DNA of 19,618 bases from Stenotrophomonas_A sp036403795 (GTDB lineage: Bacteria; Pseudomonadota; Gammaproteobacteria; Xanthomonadales; Xanthomonadaceae): positions 1 through 19,618 of the forward strand of contig DASWQJ010000150.1 in NCBI GenBank assembly GCA_036403795.1, read 5' to 3'. The stretch's first letter is position 1. The number at the start of each line of letters is the position of its first letter. A program made the translations under genes and the position numbers. Under the pieces are notes generated by a model. The model was not told the origin of the DNA, did no database searches, and saw only the letters and a program-made list of their open reading frames with translations. Positions 14,149-19,618 of this stretch are shown one piece after another.

Positions 14149-14158
14149 GCTTACCTCC
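14149..14158 (-). promoter_or_regulatory. Strong Shine-Dalgarno opening a frame offset from the amidase
   Basis: The minus strand reads GGAGGTAAGC directly before an ATG at 14148, an ideal site. The frame it opens runs 149 codons to 13699, out of register with the amidase. The amidase frame has a TAA inside this site. Either this is a leader frame, or one base is missing or extra between 14148 and the amidase signal peptide. Confidence 0.5.
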
Positions 14159-14244
14159 AGCGACGGAAAAGCGGCCGTCCCGCCCCTATGGGCCAGCCGC
14201 GCCGACCGTGGCAGTGCGCCGGCACGGCCGGCCCTGCGGCTGCC

Positions 14245-14274
14245 CCACCGGCCCGCGCGAACGCAGGCCGGTGG
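14245..14274 (-). terminator. Hairpin after amtB
   Basis: CCACCGGCC (14245-14253) pairs with GGCCGGTGG (14266-14274) as a perfect 9-bp stem. Inside it, GCG/CGC pairs around CGAA after one mismatch. It begins seven bases after the amtB stop on the minus strand. No T-tract follows. Confidence 0.55.
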
Positions 14275-14280
14275 CCACAC

Positions 14281-15786
14281 TCAGGACTCGTAAGCCGATT
14301 CGCCGTGGGCCGTGATATCCAGGCCCTCGCGTTCGGCCTCTTCGGTCACGCGCAGCCCGAACACCAGCTTGGCGATCAGGAAGGACACCACCGACACCAC
14401 GCCCACCCAAACGATGGTGATCAGCACGCCCTCGGTCTGGATCCAGACCTGGCTGCCGATGCTGTAGTCCCCACCCTTCTGGCCGCCCAGCGACTCGGCC
14501 GAGAACACACCGGTCAGGATCGCGCCGATGATGCCGCCCAGGCCATGCACGCCGAACACGTCCAGGCTGTCGTCTGCACGCAACAGGCGCTTGAGCCCGG
14601 TCACGCCCCACACGCACAACACACCGGCGATGAAGCCGATGGCGATCGCGCCGAACGGGCCGACGGTGCCGCACGCCGGGGTGATGCCGACCAGACCGGC
14701 CACCATGCCCGAGGCCACGCCCAGTGCCGAGGACTTGCCCTTGATGATCTTCTCGGTCAGCGACCAGCCCAGCACCGCGGCGGCCGTGGCCAGCATCGTG
14801 TTGAGGAAGGCCAGCGCCGCGCCGCCGTTGGCTTCCAGGTTGGAGCCGGCGTTGAAGCCGAACCAGCCCACCCACAACAGCGAAGCACCGACGAAGGTCA
14901 GCGTCACGTTGTGCGGCTTGATCGCCTCGCGGCCGAAGCCGGTGCGCTTGCCGACGAAGTACGCACCCACCAGGCCGGCCACACCGGCGTTGATGTGCAC
15001 CACCGTGCCGCCGGCAAAATCCAGTGCACCCTTCTCGAACAGGTAGCCACCGGCCGCCCACACCATGTGCGCCATCGGCAGGTAGGCGAAGGTGAACCAC
15101 AGCGCCGAGAACAACAGCACGGCCGCAAAGCGGGCCCGTTCGGCAAAAGCACCGACGATCAGTGCGCCGGTGATGCCGGCAAACGTGCACTGGAAGGCGA
15201 TGAACACGAACTCGGGAATGCTGACGCCGGCGGTGAACGTGGCCGCGAGGCTGTCGACCTTGATGCCTTTGAGCAATGCCTTGTCGAGGTTGCCAATCCA
15301 TGGGCCATCGCCGGAAAACGCCAGGCTATAACCGTAGATCACCCACAACACGCTGATCAGCGAAAACACCACCGAAACCTGGATCAACACCGACAGCACG
15401 TTCTTGGCGCGCACCATGCCGCCGTAGAACAGCGCCAGGCCCGGCACCACCATCATCAGCACCAGCAGCGTGGAGGTCAGCATCCAGGCGACGTCGCCCT
15501 TGTCCACGGTGGGGACCGGCTCGGCAGCCGGGGGAGCTTCGGGCGTGGCGGGCGCGGCAATGATCGCGGCTGCGGCGTCGAGCGGTTCGCTCGTCACCTC
15601 TGCGGTGGGCGCGGGCGCGGTCTGCGTGGTCGGCGCGGCGGCATCCTGCGCATGCGCGGGCGCCGAGAACGCGGTGACGGCCAACGCGCTGAGCACCATC
15701 GTCATGCAAACGGCATAGAACCGCATCTTCCAGCCGAGCGGGTGCGGCCGAGCGCGTCGCGCTTCTTGGGCGAACTGAGTCTTCAT
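14281..15786 (-). CDS. amtB: Ammonium transporter AmtB
   Basis: AmtB is a trimeric inner-membrane ammonium channel blocked by PII-type GlnK when nitrogen is plentiful. The 501-residue precursor has a long n-region and signal peptide (cleavage near AHA/Q, residue 46). An unusual Ala/Pro-rich linker follows (about 47-94), then the 11-helix core starting VAWMLTSTLLVLMMVVPGLALFYGGMVRAKN. Core signatures are present: LPMAHMVWAAGG and DVFGVHGLGGIIGA carry the twin pore histidines, with DFAGGTVVHINAG and GWFGFNAGSNL. The ATG at 15786 has GGAGG four bases upstream. An internal ATG at 15726 would give a shorter signal. It lies 16 bases after glnK, so the pair is an operon. The C-terminal tail matches the GlnK-contact region in position. 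Confidence 0.95.
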   Translation of the reverse strand: MKTQFAQEARRARPHPLGWKMRFYAVCMTMVLSALAVTAFSAPAHAQDAAAPTTQTAPAPTAEVTSEPLDAAAAIIAAPATPEAPPAAEPVPTVDKGDVAWMLTSTLLVLMMVVPGLALFYGGMVRAKNVLSVLIQVSVVFSLISVLWVIYGYSLAFSGDGPWIGNLDKALLKGIKVDSLAATFTAGVSIPEFVFIAFQCTFAGITGALIVGAFAERARFAAVLLFSALWFTFAYLPMAHMVWAAGGYLFEKGALDFAGGTVVHINAGVAGLVGAYFVGKRTGFGREAIKPHNVTLTFVGASLLWVGWFGFNAGSNLEANGGAALAFLNTMLATAAAVLGWSLTEKIIKGKSSALGVASGMVAGLVGITPACGTVGPFGAIAIGFIAGVLCVWGVTGLKRLLRADDSLDVFGVHGLGGIIGAILTGVFSAESLGGQKGGDYSIGSQVWIQTEGVLITIVWVGVVSVVSFLIAKLVFGLRVTEEAEREGLDITAHGESAYES

Positions 15787-15802
15787 GAGGCCTCCGGAAG
15801 GG

Positions 15803-16141
15803 TTAGAGCGCGTCAGCGCCGATTTCGCCGGTGCGGATGCGCACCACCTGTTCGACGGGGGTGACGAAGATCTTGCCGTCGCCGATCTTGCCGGTGCCGG
15901 CGGCAGACTGGATCGCCTCGACCACGGCATCCAGGCGTTCGTCGGTCACGACGGTCTCGATCTTGATCTTCGGCAGGAAATCGACGACGTACTCGGCACC
16001 GCGATACAGCTCGGTGTGGCCCTTCTGGCGGCCGAAGCCTTTGACTTCGGTCACGGTGATGCCCGACACGCCCGCTTGCGAGAGTGCTTCGCGCACCTCG
16101 TCGAGCTTGAACGGCCGGATGATGGCGGTGATCAGTTTCAT
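15803..16141 (-). CDS. glnK: PII nitrogen-regulatory protein (GlnK/GlnB family)
   Basis: This trimeric signal protein senses 2-oxoglutarate, ATP/ADP and (through uridylylation) glutamine, and controls AmtB, NtrB and glutamine synthetase adenylylation. From the ATG at 16141 it has exactly 112 residues, the standard PII length. The T-loop GFGRQKGHTELYRGAEYVVDFLPK contains the uridylylation target Tyr51. The nucleotide-binding segments GKIGDGKIFVTPVEQVVRIRTGE and KLDEVREAL are intact. I name it glnK from its place before amtB; by sequence alone GlnB and GlnK are hard to separate. An ATG six bases upstream (16147) is too close to GGGG. Its leader carries two tandem hairpins and a GC-rich bulged hairpin. 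Confidence 0.94.
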   Translation of the reverse strand: MKLITAIIRPFKLDEVREALSQAGVSGITVTEVKGFGRQKGHTELYRGAEYVVDFLPKIKIETVVTDERLDAVVEAIQSAAGTGKIGDGKIFVTPVEQVVRIRTGEIGADAL

Positions 16142-16164
16142 GCGCATACCCCGATGGTGGAAGG

Positions 16165-16193
16165 AACCGGCCGGGCAAGGCCGGCCGGCGGTT
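16165..16193 (-). other. GC-rich bulged hairpin near glnK start
   Basis: On the plus strand AACCG + GCCGG pairs with CCGGC + CGGTT around GCAAGG, with a three-base CGG bulge. It lies about 25 bases before the glnK ATG, close to the ribosome binding site. A role in translation is possible but unsupported. Confidence 0.35.
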
Positions 16194-16196
16194 CGG

Positions 16197-16256
16197 TTCA
16201 CCCGGATGCCTCAGGCATCGCGTGCTTTCACCGGGATGCCGAAGCATCCCTTGCCT
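16197..16256 (-). repeat. Two tandem 30-bp hairpin units upstream of glnK
   Basis: The units at 16197-16226 and 16227-16256 share TTCACC(C/G)GGATGCC and a related second half. On the minus strand the first-transcribed unit folds as GGGATGC-TTCG-GCATCCC, a 7-bp stem closed by the very stable cUUCGg tetraloop. The second folds as GATGCC-TGA-GGCATC. Both lie in the presumed glnK leader or glnA trailer. Confidence 0.6.
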
Positions 16257-16293
16257 TCATTGCGCGGAAACGGCGACGGGCCCCCAGCGGGAA

Positions 16294-16308
16294 CATGCCA
16301 TTGGCATG
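16294..16308. promoter_or_regulatory. Inverted repeat CATGCCA-T-TGGCATG
   Basis: Perfect 7-base arms flank one base. It looks like a protein-binding site because the spacer is too short for a hairpin loop without opening the stem. It does not match NtrC. The target regulator is unknown. Confidence 0.35.
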
Positions 16309-16434
16309 CGCGCCACCATCGTGGGAGAGGGCGAAGGCCCGCGACCGCGATCCGGTCTCTCTTGCCCCTGTGATGCCAGTCCTCCCCGTTGCAACGTCCC
16401 CTGCCTGCCGGGCTCCCCAGCCAGGCAAGAAGGC

Positions 16435-16473
16435 GGCGATGGCGAAGGTGGGAGGGGGCCCTTCGCCATCGCC
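16435..16473 (-). terminator. Long-stem terminator after glnA
   Basis: GGCGATGGCGAAGG (16435-16448) and CCTTCGCCATCGCC (16460-16473) form a perfect 14-bp stem with an 11-base loop. It begins about 40 bases after the glnA stop. Downstream on the minus strand only short T runs appear (CGCCTTCTTG). It would limit readthrough from glnA into glnK. Confidence 0.7.
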
Positions 16474-16496
16474 TGTTGCTCAGTTGCGCTGTCGCA

Positions 16497-16517
16497 TCAG
16501 TCGATCAGTCGATCAGT
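16497..16517. repeat. 8-bp direct repeat at the glnA stop
   Basis: TCAGTCGA occurs at 16497-16504 and 16505-16512, followed by a partial third copy (TCAGT) that includes the glnA stop codon. It is a simple short tandem repeat, prone to slippage, but it lies after the stop and would not change the protein. Confidence 0.5.
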
Positions 16518-17922
16518 TGGCGTAGTACAGCTGGTATTCCAGCGGGTGGGTCGCAGCGCGGAACTTGGTGACTTCCTGCATCTTCAGCGCGATGTAGCCA
16601 TCGATGAAGTCGTCGGTCATCACGCCGCCGGCCTTGAGGAACTCGCGATCCTTGTCCAGTGCTTCCAGCGCCTGGTCCAGGCTCGAGCACACCTGCGGAA
16701 TCAGCTTCTCTTCTTCCGGCGGCAGGTCGTACAGGTCCTTGTCGCTCGGCGCGCCCGGATCGATCTGGTTCTTGATGCCGTCCAGGCCGGCCATCATCAG
16801 CGCGGTGAAGGTCAGGTAGCCGGACTGGATCGGATCGGGGAAGCGCATTTCGATGCGACGCGCCTTGGGGTTGGACACCCACGGAATGCGGCAGGAGGCC
16901 GAACGATTGCGCGCCGAGTAGGCGAGCATCACCGGCGCTTCGAAGCCCGGCACCAGGCGCTTGTAGCTGTTGGTACCGGAGTTGGCGAAGGCATTGATCG
17001 CGCGGGCGTGCTTGAAGATGCCGCCGATGTACCACAGCGCCATCTGCGACAGGCCGCCGTAGCCGTCGCCGGAGAACAGGTTCTTGCCGTCCTTTGCCAG
17101 CGACTGGTGCACGTGCATGCCCGAGCCGTTGTCGCCCACGATGGGCTTGGGCATGAAGGTCGCGGTCTTGCCGTTGCGGAACGCGACGTTCTTGATGATG
17201 TACTTGGTGGTGAGCAGCTCGTCGGCCTTCCTCACCAGCGTGTTGAACTTGGTGCCGATCTCGCACTGGCCCGCGTTCGCCACCTCATGGTGATGAACCT
17301 CGGTCTCGATGCCGACCTGCTCCAGGGTCTTGACCATCTCGGCGCGCAGGTCGTGCAGCTGGTCGGTCGGCGGCACGGGGAAATAGCCGCCCTTCACTGC
17401 CGGACGGTAGCCACTGTTGCCGCCTTCGAACTTGGCGCCGGTGTTCCAGGCGGCCTCTTCCGAGTCGATCTTGAAGAAGGTGTGGCCCATCTCGTTGCCG
17501 AAGCGGACCGAATCGAAGATGAAGAATTCCGGCTCCGGGCCGAAGAACGCCAGTTCGGCGATGCCGCTGGACTTGAGGTAGGCCTCGGCACGCTTGGCGA
17601 TACCGCGCGGATCGCGCGAGTAGCTCTGCATGGTGGCCGGATCCAGGATGTCACAGGTCAGCACGACGGTCGGATCGGCATAGAACGGATCCAGGTACGC
17701 GGTGCTGGCATCCGGCAGCAGGACCATGTCGGACTCGTTGATGCCCTTCCAGCCGGCGATCGAGCTGCCGTCGAACATCTTGCCTTCCTCGAACAGCGAG
17801 GCCTCGACGATGCTGACCGGGAAGGTGACGTGGTGCTCCACGCCTCGCATGTCGACGAAACGCAGGTCGACGAACTCGACCTTGTTGTCCTTGATCAGCT
17901 TTTCAACGTTTTCCAGGGACAT
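16513..17922 (-). CDS. glnA: Glutamine synthetase, type I
   Basis: The dodecameric cytosolic enzyme joins ammonia and glutamate using ATP, the main ammonia-assimilation step under nitrogen limitation. The 469-residue product has the standard GSI-beta length. Signatures are clear: the N-terminal loop region FVDLRFVDMRGVEHHVTFP, MFDGSSIAGWKGINESDMVL, PEPEFFIFDSV with metal-binding Glu, the NGSGMHVHQSL segment, and RNRSASCRIP. Tyr398 in KDLYDLPPEE is the adenylylation site, so GlnE-type control should apply. The ATG at 17922 has GAGG nine bases upstream. A longer frame begins with TTG. Transcription is probably from a sigma-54 promoter at 17968-17982 activated by NtrC at 18075-18091. Confidence 0.97.
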   Translation of the reverse strand: MSLENVEKLIKDNKVEFVDLRFVDMRGVEHHVTFPVSIVEASLFEEGKMFDGSSIAGWKGINESDMVLLPDASTAYLDPFYADPTVVLTCDILDPATMQSYSRDPRGIAKRAEAYLKSSGIAELAFFGPEPEFFIFDSVRFGNEMGHTFFKIDSEEAAWNTGAKFEGGNSGYRPAVKGGYFPVPPTDQLHDLRAEMVKTLEQVGIETEVHHHEVANAGQCEIGTKFNTLVRKADELLTTKYIIKNVAFRNGKTATFMPKPIVGDNGSGMHVHQSLAKDGKNLFSGDGYGGLSQMALWYIGGIFKHARAINAFANSGTNSYKRLVPGFEAPVMLAYSARNRSASCRIPWVSNPKARRIEMRFPDPIQSGYLTFTALMMAGLDGIKNQIDPGAPSDKDLYDLPPEEEKLIPQVCSSLDQALEALDKDREFLKAGGVMTDDFIDGYIALKMQEVTKFRAATHPLEYQLYYAN

Positions 17923-17967
17923 CGGAAGCAACCTCGAGGGCGTGTTGACGGAGATGGCGGTAAGGAA

Positions 17968-17982
17968 GCAATCCCCGTGCCA
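17968..17982 (-). promoter_or_regulatory. Sigma-54 promoter of glnA
   Basis: The minus strand reads TGGCACGGGGATTGC. The -24 element TGGCAC and the -12 element TTGC have exact consensus spacing, and both invariant GG and GC pairs are present. The predicted start is near 17956, giving a leader of about 34 bases. Confidence 0.88.
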
Positions 17983-18074
17983 ACCTTGCGACCGTCACAA
18001 GTCATTGATTTGCATGAACCTCACGCCCCGGAGCGGGGAGGGCATCGCCTCTTTTTGGTGCGCGATTGTGACAA

Positions 18075-18091
18075 AGCACCATTATGGTGCT
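18075..18091. promoter_or_regulatory. NtrC enhancer upstream of glnA
   Basis: AGCACCATTATGGTGCT is a perfect 17-bp palindrome matching GCACY-N5-RGTGC. Its centre is about 127 bp upstream of the predicted sigma-54 start, within the range of the E. coli glnA enhancer. Weaker half-matches lie at 18047-18061 (right half GGTGC intact) and 18101-18115 (left half GCACT intact). The site is also about 58 bp before the divergent uppP start codon. Confidence 0.85.
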
Positions 18092-18140
18092 ACGCCGGAT
18101 GCACTATGCTCATGCGCCCCGTCGCTGCCCCAGATTGCCG

Positions 18141-18932
18141 ATGTCCGACCTGTTTTCCGCCTTGCTGCTCGGGATCCTCGAGGGTCTCACCGAATTCCTG
18201 CCGGTCTCCAGCACCGGCCACCTGCTGATCGCCGAGCACTGGCTCGGCCGCCGATCGGACTTCTTCAACATCGTGATCCAGGCCGGCGCGATCCTCGCCA
18301 CCACCTTGGTGTTGCGCAAGAAGCTTTGGTACATGGCTACCCACTTGGGCGAGCCCGCCAACCGCGACTATGTGGGCAAGCTGCTGGTGGCCTTCCTGGT
18401 CACCGCGCTGGTCGGCCTGCCGGTGCGCCTGGCTGGCTGGGAACTGCCTGAAACCGTCACGCCGGTGGCCTGGGCGCTGGTGATCGGCGGTGTGTGGATG
18501 ATCCTGGCCGAAGGCTGGGCGTCGCGCCTGCCGGAGCGGGACGAGGTCACCTGGAAGGTCGCCATCGCGGTTGGCCTGGCGCAGGTGGTGGCCGGCGTAT
18601 TTCCCGGAACTTCGCGCTCGGCCGCGGCGATCTTCATCGCGATGTTGCTGGGGCTGAGCCGACGCTCGGCCGCCGCCGAATTCGTCTTCCTGGTCGGCAT
18701 CCCCACGATGTTCGCGGCCAGTGGGTATGCCTTCCTTGAGTTGATCCGGCACGGCGAGCTGCATGGCGAGAACTGGCTGGACGTGGCGGTCGCGTTCACC
18801 GCGGCGGTGGTGACCGGGTTTGCCGTGGTGAAGTGGCTGCTGGGCTACATCAAGACCCACCGCTTCACGGTGTTTGCGGTCTACCGGATCGTGTTGGGCA
18901 TCGCGTTGCTGGTATGGCTGCCGGCGGCCTGA
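18141..18932 (+). CDS. uppP: Undecaprenyl-diphosphate phosphatase
   Basis: This inner-membrane enzyme (BacA/UppP) removes a phosphate from undecaprenyl diphosphate to recycle the lipid carrier for peptidoglycan and other envelope polymers. Overproduction gives bacitracin resistance in other species. The 263-residue product is nearly all membrane helices. The two active-site motifs are intact: EGLTEFLPVSSTGHLLI (about residues 14-30) and FPGTSRSAAAI (about 154-164, with Arg159). The ATG at 18141 is used because the upstream frame lacks conserved residues and crosses the glnA control region. No strong ribosome binding site is seen. A possible -10 box TATGCT lies at 18105-18110. It is divergent from glnA and shares its upstream region. 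Confidence 0.95.
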   Translation: MSDLFSALLLGILEGLTEFLPVSSTGHLLIAEHWLGRRSDFFNIVIQAGAILATTLVLRKKLWYMATHLGEPANRDYVGKLLVAFLVTALVGLPVRLAGWELPETVTPVAWALVIGGVWMILAEGWASRLPERDEVTWKVAIAVGLAQVVAGVFPGTSRSAAAIFIAMLLGLSRRSAAAEFVFLVGIPTMFAASGYAFLELIRHGELHGENWLDVAVAFTAAVVTGFAVVKWLLGYIKTHRFTVFAVYRIVLGIALLVWLPAA

Positions 18933-18948
18933 GCCGCCCGGCGCGCCG

Positions 18949-18970
18949 GCGCCAGGTTCGTCATTGGCGC
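18949..18970 (+). terminator. Hairpin after uppP
   Basis: GCGCCA (18949-18954) pairs with TGGCGC (18965-18970) around a 10-base loop, 16 bases after the uppP stop. A GC-rich palindrome CCGGCGCGCCGG lies just before it. There is no T-tract, so confidence is low. Confidence 0.35.
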
Positions 18971-19019
18971 TGAACACGACGCGGGTTATGCCATCGCCTT
19001 TCCCCACAGGTGCCTGCGA

Positions 19020-19618
19020 ATGAAGACGCTGCTCTCCCTCGCGCTTTGCAGCCTGGTGTTGGCCGGTTGCCAGGGCCAGGTCATCGCCGGCACGCCCATG
19101 CCGAACGCCCCGACCCCGACCGCCGCCGCGGCTTCGGTACCCGCCGACGCAGCCCAGCTGCCGCGCTATCACTGGCGCTTGCAGGACGCGACCGACGGCA
19201 AGGGCCAGCGCGTCTCGGCGCTGTTCGTGACCGGCGCCGAGCCGGTGCAGCTGGACTTCACCCCAGGTCGCATCGCGGTGAGCCAGCTGTGCAACACGAT
19301 GTCGAGCAGCTACACGTTGCAGGGAAGCACGCTGCGCGTGGGGCCGCTCGCCTCGACCCTGATGGCTTGCCAGGACGAGGCGCGCAACCAGCAGGCGCGC
19401 GCGGCCAGCGTGCTGTTCAATGCGGCCAGCTTTCAATGGACGCTGTCCGGTGAACCGGCCGCGCCGGCGCTGATCTTGCGCCGTCCTGATGGGCATATCC
19501 TGGCCTTCAGCGGTTCGCCGACGCCGCAGACGCGGTTCGGAGGCCCACCGCAAACCGTGTTCCTGGAAGTGGCGCCGCAGACCCGCGGCTGTTCGCACCC
19601 GCTGATTCCCGGCAAGCA
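19020..19618 (+). CDS. META-domain lipoprotein (partial, cut by window edge)
   Basis: The frame is open from the ATG at 19020 to the last base, giving 199 codons without a stop, so the C-terminus is missing. It begins with a lipoprotein signal (MKTLLSLALCSLVLAGC, lipid-modified Cys17) and an Ala/Pro/Thr-rich linker (about 18-45). A META (HslJ-like) domain follows, with the typical SQLCNTMSSSYTLQGSTLRVGPLASTLMACQDE (about 93-125). The last visible residues, FLEVAPQTRGCSHPLIPGK, look like the start of a DUF4377-type domain. That would make a META-DUF4377 protein, an inference. The role is unknown; META proteins are linked to heat or envelope stress in some bacteria. AGG lies about nine bases before the ATG. 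Confidence 0.85.
   Translation, partial: MKTLLSLALCSLVLAGCQGQVIAGTPMPNAPTPTAAAASVPADAAQLPRYHWRLQDATDGKGQRVSALFVTGAEPVQLDFTPGRIAVSQLCNTMSSSYTLQGSTLRVGPLASTLMACQDEARNQQARAASVLFNAASFQWTLSGEPAAPALILRRPDGHILAFSGSPTPQTRFGGPPQTVFLEVAPQTRGCSHPLIPGK

Larger units (their letters stand above)
16142..16434 (-). other. glnA-glnK intergenic region / glnK leader
   Basis: This gap of about 290 bases has no gene I would call. From glnK upward on the minus strand it holds a GC-rich bulged hairpin (16165-16193), two tandem hairpins (16197-16256) and a CATGCCA/TGGCATG inverted repeat (16294-16308). I find no sigma-54 box with correct spacing and no NtrC palindrome, so glnK-amtB may depend on readthrough from glnA or on a sigma-70 promoter I cannot place. 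Confidence 0.5.

Noticed and set aside
14065..15864. 599-residue plus-strand open frame
   Set aside because: It is antisense to amtB, with His/Gln/Gly-rich composition typical of reversed high-GC codons.
16197..16256. Minimal CRISPR array
   Set aside because: Only two diverged units in direct contact with no spacers, and no cas gene nearby.
16228..16260. Ten-codon minus-strand frame (MKARDASASR) inside the hairpin repeat
   Set aside because: No ribosome binding site precedes it, and the reading frame is explained by the repeat sequence.
16391..16406. Sigma-54-like box in the glnA-glnK gap (AGGCAG ... TTGC)
   Set aside because: The spacing between the GG and GC elements is one base too long, and the -24 part is imperfect.
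16222..18228. 668-residue plus-strand open frame
   Set aside because: It lies antisense to glnA and the glnA promoter, and has Arg/Gly/His-rich, low-meaning composition with no domain. Such shadows are common in high-GC DNA.

Overview
The window is high-GC chromosomal DNA with tightly packed housekeeping genes. It most resembles a gammaproteobacterium of the family Xanthomonadaceae/Lysobacteraceae (Xanthomonas, Stenotrophomonas, Pseudoxanthomonas, Luteimonas or Lysobacter type). That placement is an inference from gene content: a glnA-glnK-amtB-ntrBC cluster, tandem sodC lipoproteins, a hemD-hemX-hemY run without hemC, and a META-domain lipoprotein. I see no phage, transposon, CRISPR array, toxin-antitoxin pair, tRNA or rRNA. 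The genome backbone is ordinary; the interest lies in regulatory sites and non-coding structure.

Layout. 1-317 has no convincing gene. It holds two tandem inverted repeats (13-61), an A-rich low-complexity stretch, and a strong intrinsic terminator (259-290). On the minus strand follow gpsA, secB (with its own probable promoter), a membrane-anchored rhodanese like E. coli YibN, a small exported NTF2-like protein and a YiiD-C type thioesterase. Divergent from the thioesterase is the plus-strand run hemD, hemX, hemY (late tetrapyrrole synthesis). It ends convergently with a FadI-type thiolase (minus). Divergent from the thiolase are an uncharacterised 294-residue protein and a VOC-fold protein (plus), which converge on two tandem Cu,Zn superoxide dismutase lipoprotein genes (minus).

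The minus strand from about 17.9 kb down to 10.8 kb is a nitrogen-control block, in transcription order glnA, glnK, amtB, an AmiD-like amidase lipoprotein, ntrB, ntrC. The sequence shows its wiring. A near-perfect sigma-54 promoter lies upstream of glnA, with a perfect NtrC palindrome about 127 bp before the predicted transcription start. A second perfect NtrC palindrome abuts the ntrB start codon, which suggests autoregulation. The glnA-glnK gap carries a 14-bp-stem terminator and then two tandem hairpins, one with a cUUCGg tetraloop, in the presumed glnK leader. GlnK keeps Tyr51 and GlnA keeps its adenylylation Tyr, so uridylylation and adenylylation control are probably both intact.

Divergent from glnA are uppP (undecaprenyl-diphosphate phosphatase) and a META-domain lipoprotein gene cut by the right edge of the window.

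I do not find a clearly new multi-gene system. The best leads are the tandem hairpins before glnK, the NtrC site at the ntrB start, a strong Shine-Dalgarno that opens the wrong frame at the amidase, and the unknown protein with a clustered Cys/His set.
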